From assembly GCF_012033735.1 (NCBI RefSeq), contig NZ_JAAVJD010000011.1, forward strand, positions 1 through 53,177: DNA of 53,177 nt, written 5' to 3'. The notes beneath the pieces are model-generated. The model made no database searches, had not been told where the DNA came from, and saw nothing but the letters and a program-made list of their open reading frames with translations. This document shows, piece after piece, positions 15,018 to 24,013 of the stretch. The translations under genes and the position numbers were made by a program. This DNA comes from Streptomyces lonarensis (GTDB lineage: Bacteria > Actinomycetota > Actinomycetes > Streptomycetales > Streptomycetaceae). Every line of letters starts with the position of its first letter. Positions within the stretch are counted from its first letter, which is position 1.

Positions 15018-17669
15018 TCACCGGGCCAGCTGCACGGTCGCGATCTCCCACGCGCCGACCGGGACGGTCAGCACCCCGTCGGTGACGGGCAGTTCCTCTC
15101 CCGGACGTCCCAGCAGGTCCGCGCGGCGGGCGCGGGTGAAGTCGCCGGCGAGGCGGGCCCGGGTCGCGGAGCCGCCCTCGGCGACGAACCGCACCTCGGT
15201 CCACCCCTCGTCGCGGGCCCGGACGGCGGTCAGCGCCACGCCCGGCCCGGTGACCGACAGGCCGGTGACGGGCTCGGGCAGCCGACCGCCCCGCGGCGCG
15301 CGGCCCGGGACGCCGTACAGCGCGTGGCGGAACTCCTCGGCGGACCGCAGCACGTCGCCGTCCTGCCAGTCGCCCGCGTACGGCGCCAGCGCGAGGGTGA
15401 CGGTCCGCTCGCCGCGCGCCTGGGCGCCGGGCGTCGGCACCTGCGGTCCGGCCGGCTCGTCGCGGTACACATGGCGGTTGCGGGAGATGCTCCCCACTGC
15501 CCGCAGCAAGGTCAGCGCCAACTCGTCGCCGCCGTGCGTGAGTTCGTACTCGCTGTACTCCTCCAGCAGCACGGCGAGCCCGCCCGCGGCGACGAAGCCC
15601 GCGGCGGGGAACGTCGCCACCGGCTCCTCCCCGCCGCCGCCCTCGGCGGTGAGCCCCCGCTCGACGACGGCGAACTGGCCCTCCGCGAAGGAGGACGCCG
15701 CCCGGTGGGGAAGCGGCAGCCGCAGCCGCAGCCGGTGGTCCTCGCAGCGGTTGTCGAACCGCACGGTCAGCCGCACGAACCGCTCACCGGCCCGCAGCTC
15801 CACCTCGGTGGTCACCGTCACCGGCTCGGTCCGCGCGGAGCGGCCCCCGGTGGCGAAGTCACCCGCGGCCGGCCAGCGGTAGTCCCGCTCGATCCGGAGC
15901 GCCGAGGTCAGCGGCGAGCGGCGTACCACGCCGACCCGCACCTCGTCCGGGTCGCCCACCAGCACGTCCGCCTGCGGCGGCGCGTAGTTGTAGGTGTCGC
16001 CCAGGTCACCGCCGTCCTCCAGCGCGCCGACGCCCGTGGTGCGCACCCCGTCGGCCTCCAGCGTCAGGGTGCCGTCGGCCGCCACCTCGACCCGCAGCAG
16101 TCCGTTGGTGAGCGCGCGGCCGTCGGCCCGGACGTCGTGCGGCGGCAGCGAGGGGACCGTGCCGGCGGCCGGCGCCCGCACCGCCGCGTGGCCCAGCGGC
16201 GGCACCTCCACCCACACCGGCACCTCCTCCTCGGGCAGCGCCAGGATGCGCACCCGGACCTCGTCCCGCCGCCAGTCGCCGCCCGGCCGTGCCAGCGCCT
16301 CGCGGACCTCGGAGACGTCGAACGGCAGCGAGGTGTGGCGCGCGACGCGGAAGGTCAGCGTGTCGCCGGTGAGGTCCCAGGCCGTGATGTGCCGCCCGTA
16401 CAGCTCGGTGCCGTGCACCCGCGCCAGCGCCACCGCCCCCGGGAGCCGGTCGTCGGCCAGGACCTCGCCGCCGTCCCGCTCGGCCGTCACCATCACCACG
16501 CCGGAGCGCGGGTGCGGGGAGGGGTTCACCACCAGCACCGCGTCCTGCGGCACCTCGGCGGCCAGCCGCCGCCCGATCATGTCGCAGACGGCCTGGCCCA
16601 GTTGCTCGGCCTCCGCCATCCGCGCGCCGACCTGGACCGCCGTCTCGTCGCAGCCGCACCCGGTGACGGAGTCGTGGCCCGAGACCGCGATCAGCCGCTG
16701 CCACGCCATGTCGAGGAACCGCTGCTCGCCGCCGTCGCCGTACAGCGCGGCCAGCGGCTCCGCGTACCGCTCCACGGCGCGCTCGGCGAGGCTCATCGCC
16801 CGCTTCAGCTGCGGCCGGACCGAGTTGACCCCCGGCAGGATGTTGGCGCGCGCGTGCGAGCGCAGCTCGCCGTGGACCACCGGCAGGCCGTCCACCGACT
16901 CCGGCAGCTCCGCGAAGAACGCGGCCAGCGTCTCCAGCCGCGTCGGGACGCCGGTGACGGCGGTCGCCGCGGCCAGCTGGTCCGGCGCCTGCGGGGCGGG
17001 CGCGGTGTGGTCCGAGCCGAGCATCCCCAGCAGCGGGGTGGTGGTGCCCGGCAGCGCCCAGGGCGTCATCCGCTGCGACAGCTCCGCGACACGGTCCGCC
17101 ACGGAGTCGGCGTCGGCCAGCAGGCCGGCCGCGTTGCCGTAGCCGCCGGCCGCGAGGTACCGGGTCCGCACCGCGGTGCCGTCCGGCGCCGTCCAGGCGA
17201 AGGAGTCGGTGGTGACCGCGGTCGGCACCCCGCGGTGGACGCAGGCGTGGTGCAGCCCGGCGCGCCGCAGGATCTGCGGCATCTGCGCGATGTGGCCGAA
17301 CATGTCCGGCAGGTAGCCGACCGGCATGACGCCGCCCAGCTCCGTGGAGCGCCGTATGCCGCGCTCCAGGTTGCGGACGATCTGCTCGCCCGAGCAGAGG
17401 AACTCGTCCATGAGGATGTCCCACGGGCCGATCGCCAGCCGGCCGGCCTCCACCAGGGCGACGACGCGCTCCCGGGCCTCCGGGCGCACCTCCAGGTAGT
17501 CGTCGACGGCGGCGAGTTGCCCGTCCAGGGTGAACCGGTGCCGGTCGTCCTGCTCCATCGTCTCCAGCAACTCGTCCAGCAAGCCGACCAGTTGGAGGCG
17601 GAATCGCTGGAACGGCAGGTACCACTCCCGGTCCCAGTGGGTGTGCGGAACGATGACGAGATCACGCAT
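15018..17669 (-). CDS. GH38 alpha-mannosidase, cytoplasmic
   Basis: This 883-residue retaining alpha-mannosidase has the zinc set of family GH38: His11 and Asp13 in PHTHWDREWY, Asp122 (nucleophile and ligand) in GYLPDMFGHIAQMP, and His332 in GHDSVTG. These correspond to His90, Asp92, Asp204 and His471 of Drosophila Golgi mannosidase II. The N-terminus is MRDLVIVPHTHWD with no signal peptide, so it works in the cytoplasm on an imported mannoside. Middle and C-terminal beta domains follow to normal length. The start overlaps the upstream Gfo/Idh stop by eight bases, so it is a true operon member. Its presence among inositol genes is the main hint that the substrate contains mannose. Confidence 0.93.
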   Translation of the reverse strand: MRDLVIVPHTHWDREWYLPFQRFRLQLVGLLDELLETMEQDDRHRFTLDGQLAAVDDYLEVRPEARERVVALVEAGRLAIGPWDILMDEFLCSGEQIVRNLERGIRRSTELGGVMPVGYLPDMFGHIAQMPQILRRAGLHHACVHRGVPTAVTTDSFAWTAPDGTAVRTRYLAAGGYGNAAGLLADADSVADRVAELSQRMTPWALPGTTTPLLGMLGSDHTAPAPQAPDQLAAATAVTGVPTRLETLAAFFAELPESVDGLPVVHGELRSHARANILPGVNSVRPQLKRAMSLAERAVERYAEPLAALYGDGGEQRFLDMAWQRLIAVSGHDSVTGCGCDETAVQVGARMAEAEQLGQAVCDMIGRRLAAEVPQDAVLVVNPSPHPRSGVVMVTAERDGGEVLADDRLPGAVALARVHGTELYGRHITAWDLTGDTLTFRVARHTSLPFDVSEVREALARPGGDWRRDEVRVRILALPEEEVPVWVEVPPLGHAAVRAPAAGTVPSLPPHDVRADGRALTNGLLRVEVAADGTLTLEADGVRTTGVGALEDGGDLGDTYNYAPPQADVLVGDPDEVRVGVVRRSPLTSALRIERDYRWPAAGDFATGGRSARTEPVTVTTEVELRAGERFVRLTVRFDNRCEDHRLRLRLPLPHRAASSFAEGQFAVVERGLTAEGGGGEEPVATFPAAGFVAAGGLAVLLEEYSEYELTHGGDELALTLLRAVGSISRNRHVYRDEPAGPQVPTPGAQARGERTVTLALAPYAGDWQDGDVLRSAEEFRHALYGVPGRAPRGGRLPEPVTGLSVTGPGVALTAVRARDEGWTEVRFVAEGGSATRARLAGDFTRARRADLLGRPGEELPVTDGVLTVPVGAWEIATVQLAR

Positions 17670-18864
17670 GGGCTGCTTCCCCGGTCAGTGCGTAGCCGTG
17701 CGCGGCGGCGAGCCGCGCGACGGCCTGTTGGGCGAAGGTGATGTCGGCGGCGGCCTCGTCGACGCCGGACAGTGGGGGCGTGCCCCGGGTGGCCAGCTCG
17801 TGGAACGCCACGAGTTCGGCCTCGAAACCCCCGGTGGGGGCGGTGTGGACGGTGCGGTGCTCCAGCTCGTCGCGACCACCGCTCACCGTGAGCGTGGTGG
17901 GGACGTTCAGTCGGTACGGCGAGGGGAACACCAGCTCCAGCGAGCCGCCGGCGTGGTGCACGGCCACCGTCTCCCGGTAGGCCGGGTAGCCGGGCTGGTA
18001 CAGCCAGCGGATGCCGAACCGGCCGCCGTGGGCGAGGCTGCCCGACAGCTCCGCGGACGGCGGGTCGCCCTCCCCGGCGGAGGGGGCGCGCCACAGCGCC
18101 GCGTGGTCGACCCCGGCAGGGGCGCCCGCCAGCAGCCGGATCAGCGACAGCTCGTGGCAGACGCTGTTCATCGTGATGCCGTAGAGGGTCCGCACCTCCG
18201 GTGCCGCGTCGGCACCGAGCGCCGCGGTCAGCGGCAGCTGCTGCGCGGTGGCCAGCGCCGCGAGGACCGCCGGGTCCACGTCGCCGGGCGGAGCGGGGAG
18301 CCGGGCGAAGGCCAACTGCGCCTCGGCGGAGGGGTGCAGCACCGTGACCTCGATGCTGTGCACGGCCTCGGGGCCGCCGGCCTCCGCCAGCAGCGCCGCG
18401 AGCCGCCGCGTCGCCGGGTCGTACTGCTTCATGTAGCCGACCATCAGCCGGTCGGCGAGCCCCGCGTCGGGGCCGTCGGCGGCGAGCAGCCCGGCCAGCT
18501 CGCCGTGGGCGTAGCCGAGCGGCTTCTCGGCGAGGACCGTGTGGCCGCGGCGCAGCGCGTCCAGCGCGTCCGGGACGTGCGAACCGGAGGTCAGCAGCAT
18601 CACGGCGTCGAAGCCGCCGTGGTCCAGCATCGCGCCGACCTCGGTGAACCGCCGCTCCTCGGGCACGCCGAACCGGTCGCCGGTCCGCCGCAGCACGCCG
18701 GGGGAGAGGTCGGCGAGCGCGGCGACGGCGAAGCGGTCGCCGAGGCGCTCCAGCAGCGGCAGGTGGACGGTCTGTGCGACCGTGCCCAGGCCGGCGACCG
18801 CGACCCGCACCCGTTCGGGCCGGTCCCCGCCGGGGCCGTCGCCCCCGGCGGTCGAGCCCGTCAC
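17662..18864 (-). CDS. Gfo/Idh/MocA-family oxidoreductase, candidate inositol dehydrogenase
   Basis: This 400-residue NAD(P)-dependent oxidoreductase has the Rossmann start VRVAVAGLGTVAQTVHLP (from about residue 19) and the family's catalytic-Lys motif EKPLGY (Lys114). Such enzymes oxidise a hydroxyl of a cyclic polyol or sugar. In this operon the missing step is oxidation of inositol or a glycosylated inositol to an inosose, so this is the likeliest enzyme (inference). It is longer than typical IolG (about 340 residues), with a polar N-terminal extension, and could instead act on a mannosyl-inositol or a 3-keto sugar. The GTG start overlaps the IolE-like stop by four bases. Confidence 0.85.
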   Translation of the reverse strand: MTGSTAGGDGPGGDRPERVRVAVAGLGTVAQTVHLPLLERLGDRFAVAALADLSPGVLRRTGDRFGVPEERRFTEVGAMLDHGGFDAVMLLTSGSHVPDALDALRRGHTVLAEKPLGYAHGELAGLLAADGPDAGLADRLMVGYMKQYDPATRRLAALLAEAGGPEAVHSIEVTVLHPSAEAQLAFARLPAPPGDVDPAVLAALATAQQLPLTAALGADAAPEVRTLYGITMNSVCHELSLIRLLAGAPAGVDHAALWRAPSAGEGDPPSAELSGSLAHGGRFGIRWLYQPGYPAYRETVAVHHAGGSLELVFPSPYRLNVPTTLTVSGGRDELEHRTVHTAPTGGFEAELVAFHELATRGTPPLSGVDEAAADITFAQQAVARLAAAHGYALTGEAAHA

Positions 18865-19751
18865 AGGTCGGCCTTCCGGAGCACCTCGCGGTTGGTGCGC
18901 TGGTCGGCGAGGAGCGAGGCCGGGGCGCGGCCGGTGGCCGGCGCGTCCTGCTCGACGACGACCCAGCCGGTGTAGCCGATCTCGCGCAGCACGGCCACGG
19001 TGTCGGCCGGCGCGAGGTCGCCCTCGCCCAGCACGGTGAAGCCGCCCTCGGCGACGAGCTGGTCGAAGTCCAGCCCCGCCTCGCGGGAGCGCTCGGTCAG
19101 CGCGCGGGAGCCGTCCTTGACGTGCACCTGCTTGACCCGCGGCGCCCAGCGGCGCAGCGCGGCCGTCGGCTCCCCGCCGGCGAGGTAGAGGTGCCCGGTG
19201 TCCAGGCAGAGCGAGACGTCGGTGGAGTCCAGCACCCGGTCCACCTCGGCCTCGCTCTCCACGAGCGTGCCCAGGTGGTGGTGGTAGACGGCCTCCAGCC
19301 CGCGCTCCCGGCAGCGGTCCGCGGTCTCCTGGAGGCGGCGGGCGAAGCCCGGCCAGTCCTCGATGCCGCCCAGCGCCAGCCCCGGGCGGGCGAACCGCAC
19401 CGGGTCCGCGGGCAGCGACAGGGTGGGGCGGGGCGCGAACCGGGGGTCGTCCACCTCGGCGGCGGTGAAGACGTCGAGGGCGGCGTCGAGGCCGGCGAGG
19501 TCCTCCCGCCAGCCGTCCTCGTCGGTGAACCGCAGGTCCACCCAGCCGCCGGCCAGGTGCAGCCCGGTCTCCGCGAGCCGCGCGCGCAGCGTGTCGCCGG
19601 TGCCGAGGTAGCCGATCGGGCCGGAGTCGACGCCCGCGTACCCGGCGTCGGCGAGTGCCGCGAGGAGCTCCGGGGCGGTGAACGGCGCGCTGTCCGGCTG
19701 GTAGATGCCGAAGTTGACGGGGGCGTTGGCCACCCGGATGGTCACTGACAC
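18861..19751 (-). CDS. IolE-like inosose dehydratase / sugar phosphate isomerase TIM barrel
   Basis: This 296-residue xylose-isomerase-like TIM barrel starts NAPVNFGIYQPDSAP. It carries probable metal ligands in HHHLGTLVE (His157-Glu165), CLDTGH (Asp184), HVKDG (His210) and VVVEQD (Glu267). The cluster needs an inosose dehydratase (2-keto-inositol to the dione used by IolD), and this fold and position fit IolE. Isomerase or epimerase activity of the wider family is the alternative. The GTG at 19751 follows GAGGTG with eight-base spacing and overlaps the end of the PHP gene by ten bases. The much longer open frame upstream is a shadow of that gene. Confidence 0.83.
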   Translation of the reverse strand: MSVTIRVANAPVNFGIYQPDSAPFTAPELLAALADAGYAGVDSGPIGYLGTGDTLRARLAETGLHLAGGWVDLRFTDEDGWREDLAGLDAALDVFTAAEVDDPRFAPRPTLSLPADPVRFARPGLALGGIEDWPGFARRLQETADRCRERGLEAVYHHHLGTLVESEAEVDRVLDSTDVSLCLDTGHLYLAGGEPTAALRRWAPRVKQVHVKDGSRALTERSREAGLDFDQLVAEGGFTVLGEGDLAPADTVAVLREIGYTGWVVVEQDAPATGRAPASLLADQRTNREVLRKADL

Positions 19752-20968
19752 AGTGCGATCACCTCGTTCTCGTAGGTCTCCAGACGGTGGGGACCGGCGT
19801 CGGCCGCCGCGGTGGCGCGGTCGCCGCGCACCACGGTGCGGGTCCCGTCGGGGCGGACGAGGACGAGGCCGTCCGCGTCGCGCGCGAGCAGTTCGTCGCC
19901 GTGGCGCAGCAGCAGCGGGGCGCCCGGCCCGGCGCAGACCGCGGTGCGGCCGGCGGCCAGCGCCGCCACCACGGCGGTGGGCGAGGGGTCCTCGGCGAGC
20001 ACCCAGGTGGTGGGGGTGCCGGGGGTCTTCCCCTCCCCGGGGCGGTGGAAGTCGCTGCCGCCGACGGCGACCGTGTCCGGGCGCCAGGCGCGGGACCACG
20101 CCAGGGGCGCGCCCCAGCGTCGGTCCGCCCAGCTGGAATGCCACAGCTCGACGTGGCGGGGCCTCTCCGCCAGGGGAAGGCGCCACGCGCAGTCGCCGCT
20201 GAGCGGGTGGTTGAGCGACATCACCCCTCCGCCTTCCCGCGCGGCGCGGTACCAGTCGTCGGCCGGTCGGCGGAAGTCGACGAAGCCGGTGTCGCCGAAG
20301 ACGTTGGCGTGGCCGTCGTCCCGGGTCACCTCCTGGCCGGGGACCAGCGTGATGCCGTGCCGGGCGCCGGCGGCGGGCAGGTGGGGGTGGTGGCTGGTGG
20401 TGTTGTGGTCGGTGACGGCGAGGAAGTCCAGCCCCTGCCCGGCGGCGAGCGACGCCAGCTCGTCGATGGTGAGGGCGCCGTCGCTGTGGACGGTGTGCGC
20501 GTGGAAGTCGCCCGCGTACCACCGGAGTTCGCCGCCGGCGCTCCGCAGCACCGGCAGCTCGCGGCGGGGCGGCCGCTCACGCGGTGGCGGCACGGGCGGG
20601 GGCGTGGGCTCCGGCGGCGCCGCACCGTGCGCGGTCACGCGCACGGTGTACTCCAGCCCCGCCGGCGGTACCCGGTGCAGCCGCAGCAGGACGCGCCAGG
20701 GGCCGGGTTCGGGGGCGCCCGGCAGGTAGCCGGGGGTGGCCCACCGCTCGGCGATCGTGAAACGGTCGCGCGCGCCGCCGGACCAGCCCCGGTAGCCGCC
20801 GGCGCCCTCGCACCCGAGGTCGAGCACCCCGCACCGCCGGTCGTACTCCAACTCGACGGTGACGCCCGCGGCCCCGGGAGCCACCTCGAAGGGCAGCTCC
20901 CGGAGGATCGCGTCCAGCCGGTCCGTCAGGGACCAGCGACCGCGGTGGACGGCGACCTCGCGGTTCAC
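19742..20968 (-). CDS. CehA/McbA-type PHP-domain metallohydrolase
   Basis: This 408-residue protein has a ~150-residue beta-rich N-terminal part and a proline-rich hinge (PPEPTPPPVPPP). The C-terminal PHP domain carries the His/Asp metal motifs FHAHTVHSDGALT, AVTDHNTTSHHP, LVPGQEVT, SLNHPLSG, ELWHSS and GGSDFHRPG. PHP enzymes are metal-dependent phosphoesterases or amidohydrolase-like hydrolases; CehA and McbA cleave carbamates. In this operon it could remove a phosphate or ester from an imported inositol derivative (inference). There is no signal peptide. The GTG overlaps the ATPase stop by GTGA; upstream codons belong to another frame. Confidence 0.85.
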   Translation of the reverse strand: MNREVAVHRGRWSLTDRLDAILRELPFEVAPGAAGVTVELEYDRRCGVLDLGCEGAGGYRGWSGGARDRFTIAERWATPGYLPGAPEPGPWRVLLRLHRVPPAGLEYTVRVTAHGAAPPEPTPPPVPPPRERPPRRELPVLRSAGGELRWYAGDFHAHTVHSDGALTIDELASLAAGQGLDFLAVTDHNTTSHHPHLPAAGARHGITLVPGQEVTRDDGHANVFGDTGFVDFRRPADDWYRAAREGGGVMSLNHPLSGDCAWRLPLAERPRHVELWHSSWADRRWGAPLAWSRAWRPDTVAVGGSDFHRPGEGKTPGTPTTWVLAEDPSPTAVVAALAAGRTAVCAGPGAPLLLRHGDELLARDADGLVLVRPDGTRTVVRGDRATAAADAGPHRLETYENEVIALCQ

Positions 20969-22080
20969 GCCGTCCCCGAGGCGCCCGCCGCGGCCAGCCC
21001 GGTCGGGTCGCCGCTGGTGACCAGCTCCCCGTCGCGGTAGACCAGCGCCCGGTCCTGCCGCGGCACGGCGAAGCCGCGGTCCCCGAGGGCGACCGGCGTG
21101 TCCTCGTCCACCACCAGTTGGACGAAACCGGCCGGGCCCTCCAGCGTCACCAACTGGGCGTGGCCCAGGTTCTCCACCACCCGCACCTCGCCCGCCAGCG
21201 AGCCGGGGACGGCGGTGGGGGAGTGGACCAGGTACTCGGGGCGGATGCCGTAGACGACCTTCTCCCCGTCGACCAGCCGGCCCGCGGGCTCCGGCGGCGT
21301 GGGCAGCAGCTCGCCGGCGACCTCGATGCCGCGCGGCCGGACGACCCCGTCGAGGAGGTTCATCGGCGTCGAACCGATGAACGACGCCACGAAGGTGTTG
21401 GCGGGCCGGCGGAACACCTCGCTGGGCGTGCCGAGCTGCCGGATGCGGCCGCTCTCCATCACCGCGATGCGGTCCGCCAGCGCGAGCGCCTCGGCCTGGT
21501 CGTGGGTGACGAAGACCGTGGTGACGCCCAGCTCCCGCTGGAGCCGCTTGAGGAAGGTGCGCGCCTCCAGCCGCATCCGCGCGTCCAGGTTGGACAGCGG
21601 CTCGTCGAAGAGGAAGACGCTCGGGTGGCACGCCATGGCGCGCGCCAGCGCCACCCGCTGCTGCTGCCCGCCGGAGAGCTGCCCGGGGCGCCGCTCCAGG
21701 TAGTCGCTCAGCCCCAGCTCCCCGGCGGTCGCCGCCGCCTTCTCGGTGCGCTTGGCGCGCGCGACCTTCTTGATGCGCAGCGGGTAGGCGACGTTCTCGG
21801 CGACCGTCATGTGGGGGAAGAGGGCGTAGTCCTGGAAGACCATCGCCACGTCGCGGCTGCCCGGCGGGGTGCGGGTGACGTCCACGTCGCCGATGTGCAG
21901 CGAGCCGCCGGAGGACTCCTCCAGACCGGCGACGGTGCGGAGCAGGGTGGTCTTGCCGCAGCCGGAGGGGCCGAGCAGCGCGAAGAACTCACCGTCCTCG
22001 ACGGTGAGGTCGATCTCGTCCAGGGCGCGGACCCCGCCCGGGTAGACCTTGGTGAGCCGGTCCGTCGTGATGGCTGCCAT
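20965..22080 (-). CDS. Sugar ABC transporter ATP-binding protein (MalK/UgpC/MsmK type)
   Basis: This 371-residue carbohydrate-class ATPase powers the two permeases beside it. Walker [10 protein letters not shown] is at 37-45, the signature LSGGQQQR at 135-142, Walker B VFLFDEP at 155-161, and the switch His in VTHDQAEAL. The C-terminal MalK-type OB (TOBE) region begins near residue 240 (STPMNLLDG...VYGIRPEYL). Many Streptomyces sugar transporters share one MsmK ATPase encoded elsewhere, so a dedicated ATPase inside the operon is notable. The ATG overlaps the permease stop by one base (TGATG). Confidence 0.95.
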   Translation of the reverse strand: MAAITTDRLTKVYPGGVRALDEIDLTVEDGEFFALLGPSGCGKTTLLRTVAGLEESSGGSLHIGDVDVTRTPPGSRDVAMVFQDYALFPHMTVAENVAYPLRIKKVARAKRTEKAAATAGELGLSDYLERRPGQLSGGQQQRVALARAMACHPSVFLFDEPLSNLDARMRLEARTFLKRLQRELGVTTVFVTHDQAEALALADRIAVMESGRIRQLGTPSEVFRRPANTFVASFIGSTPMNLLDGVVRPRGIEVAGELLPTPPEPAGRLVDGEKVVYGIRPEYLVHSPTAVPGSLAGEVRVVENLGHAQLVTLEGPAGFVQLVVDEDTPVALGDRGFAVPRQDRALVYRDGELVTSGDPTGLAAAGASGTA

Positions 22081-23039
22081 CAGCGCTTGATACCTCCGTG
22101 GAAACGGAATCCGTAACGGGAACTGACGAACAGGAACATCAGGATCACCGGGACGGAGTAGAGCAGGGAGAAGGTCGAGATCAGCGCCAGGTTGGCCTGC
22201 CCGCCCTCCGTGTAGAACGTGTACATCACGACGGCGGCCGGGTACTGGTCCGGCGAGCGGAGCAGCAGGAACGGGATGAGGAAGTTGCCCCACACCTGCG
22301 CCACGGACCACACGCCGATCGTCGCCAGCCCCGGGCGGACCACGGGCACGACGATGTCCCGCATGATCTGGAACGGTGAGGCGCCGAAGACCCGCGCGGA
22401 CTCCTCGTAGGACCGCGGCGTGCCGTCCATGAAGTCCTTGAGGATGAAGATGGCGCTGGGCAGCAGCCCGCCGCTGAGGACCAGGATGACGCCGAGCTGG
22501 GAGTCGATCAGCCGCAGCTCCGTCGCCAGGTTGAACAGCGGGACCATGGCGGCGGTGCCGGTGACGATCGACGACAGCAGCAGCAGGACGTACAGCAGCA
22601 TGTCGCGGCCGGGGAGCCGGACCCGGCTGAGGGCGTAGGCGGCGAGCGCGGCGAACGCCACCACCAGCAGCCCGGTGCCGCCGGCGAGGATCACCGAGTT
22701 GCCCAGCGACCGCATCGCGTACGGGTTGTCCCACAGCACGCGGAAGTTCTGGAGGGTGAACTCCGGCAGCGACGCCGACAGCCCGGGGTTGGCGTCGAAC
22801 GGCGCGACGGCCAGCCACAGCAGCGGCAGCGAGAAGAAGGCCAGCACCAGGCTGACGAAGGTGTAGAAGCCGATCCCGGCGACCGCCTTGCGGGCGCCCG
22901 CGCGGCCGGCAGCACGCTGCGCCTCCCGGCGGCGGTGCTCCGCATCGGGCGGCGGCGGACCGGACGGCGTGGTCGCGACGGCGACCGGGGCGGCGTCCGA
23001 GGCGCTGGGGACGGCGGCGTGGTCGGGGTGAGAAGTCAT
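22080..23039 (-). CDS. Carbohydrate ABC transporter permease (MalG type)
   Basis: This 319-residue inner-membrane permease has six hydrophobic segments and the cytoplasmic EAA loop YEESARVFGASPFQIMRDIVVPVVRPGLAT, where it contacts the ATPase. The ending FLFVSSRYGFRFHGGIKR is typical of MalG/UgpE subunits. A ~60-residue polar N-terminal extension precedes the first membrane helix. The start overlaps the first permease's stop by ATGA and the stop overlaps the ATPase start, so all transporter genes are coupled. Confidence 0.95.
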   Translation of the reverse strand: MTSHPDHAAVPSASDAAPVAVATTPSGPPPPDAEHRRREAQRAAGRAGARKAVAGIGFYTFVSLVLAFFSLPLLWLAVAPFDANPGLSASLPEFTLQNFRVLWDNPYAMRSLGNSVILAGGTGLLVVAFAALAAYALSRVRLPGRDMLLYVLLLLSSIVTGTAAMVPLFNLATELRLIDSQLGVILVLSGGLLPSAIFILKDFMDGTPRSYEESARVFGASPFQIMRDIVVPVVRPGLATIGVWSVAQVWGNFLIPFLLLRSPDQYPAAVVMYTFYTEGGQANLALISTFSLLYSVPVILMFLFVSSRYGFRFHGGIKR

Positions 23040-24013
23040 GTGCTCGCGTCCTTCCGCTGCCTGAGCAGTCGCATGTAGACCAGTGCGATCACCAGGTTGA
23101 TCAGCAGCATCAGGACCGAGATCGCCGCGCCGAAGCCGAGCTCACCGCTCTCCAGGGCGATCCGGTAGATGAAGACCGGCATGATCTCGGTGCGGTTCTC
23201 GGGCCCGCCCGCCGTCAGCAGGAACGGCGTGAAGTCGTTGAACGTCCACAGGCTGATCAGCAGCAGGTTGGTCAGCACATGGCCCTTGATCCGCGGGAAG
23301 ACCACGTCGCGCAGCTGCTGGAACGTTCCGGCTCCCGCCAGCCGTGCCGTCTCCAGGTGCGAGGGCGGCACGTTACCGAGCGCCGCCGCGTACAGCATCA
23401 TGGAGAAGGCGGCGCCCTTCCAGATGTTGAAGACGATGATCGAGACCATCGGGTACTCGAGCAGCCACGCCGTTCCCGGCGTGTTCAGCAGCGCGTTCAG
23501 CGTCCCGCCGTCCCGGTCCAGCAGCGCGATCCACAGGAAGGTGATCACGGAGCTGGGCAGAATCCACGCCAGCAGGACGAGCGCCTCGACCGTGCGGCGC
23601 AGCGCGCCCACCCGGTTGCGCATCAGCCAGGCGATGGCGAACCCCAGCACGGCCTGGCCGAGCACCGCCGAACCCAGCACGAACTGCAGCGTCAGGACGA
23701 GAGAGTTGGAGAACCGGTCGTCACTGAGCGCCCGGTCGTAGTTCTCCAGGCCGACCACCTGCGGGTTCGCCGCGGCGAACCCCGTCAACTGGTAGTCGGT
23801 CAGGCCCAGGTAGACCGTCCACAGCGCGGGGAAGAGCAGGAAGGCGACGATCAGCAGCATCGCGGGGGCGACGAACCCCGCCGCCCTGCCGCGGCCCAGC
23901 CCCGCGGCGTCCGAGCGGTCCGTGCGCCCGGCGGGGGCGCCCGCGAGCGGGCGCCCCTTCGATCCGTTCACCGACGTGCCGGAGTCGGAGTCAGTTGGTG
24001 ATGTTGCCGGCAC
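23036..24013 (-). CDS. Carbohydrate ABC transporter permease (MalF type)
   Basis: This 325-residue permease has six hydrophobic segments. It begins FVAPAMLLIVAFLLFPALWTVYLGLTDY and carries the coupling loop LETARLAGAGTFQQLRDVVFPRIKGH. It pairs with the next gene to form the sugar channel. The start is uncertain. The GTG at 24013 is preferred because GGAAGGGG lies nine bases before it, giving a 23-bp overlap with the binding-protein gene. GTG codons at 24040 and 23971 are the alternatives. All choices keep the same membrane part and differ only in the polar tail. Confidence 0.9.
   Translation of the reverse strand: MPATSPTDSDSGTSVNGSKGRPLAGAPAGRTDRSDAAGLGRGRAAGFVAPAMLLIVAFLLFPALWTVYLGLTDYQLTGFAAANPQVVGLENYDRALSDDRFSNSLVLTLQFVLGSAVLGQAVLGFAIAWLMRNRVGALRRTVEALVLLAWILPSSVITFLWIALLDRDGGTLNALLNTPGTAWLLEYPMVSIIVFNIWKGAAFSMMLYAAALGNVPPSHLETARLAGAGTFQQLRDVVFPRIKGHVLTNLLLISLWTFNDFTPFLLTAGGPENRTEIMPVFIYRIALESGELGFGAAISVLMLLINLVIALVYMRLLRQRKDAST

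Noticed and set aside
15018..17669. Secreted mannosidase
   Set aside because: The N-terminus MRDLVIVPHTHWD places the catalytic motif within 13 residues, leaving no room for a signal peptide.
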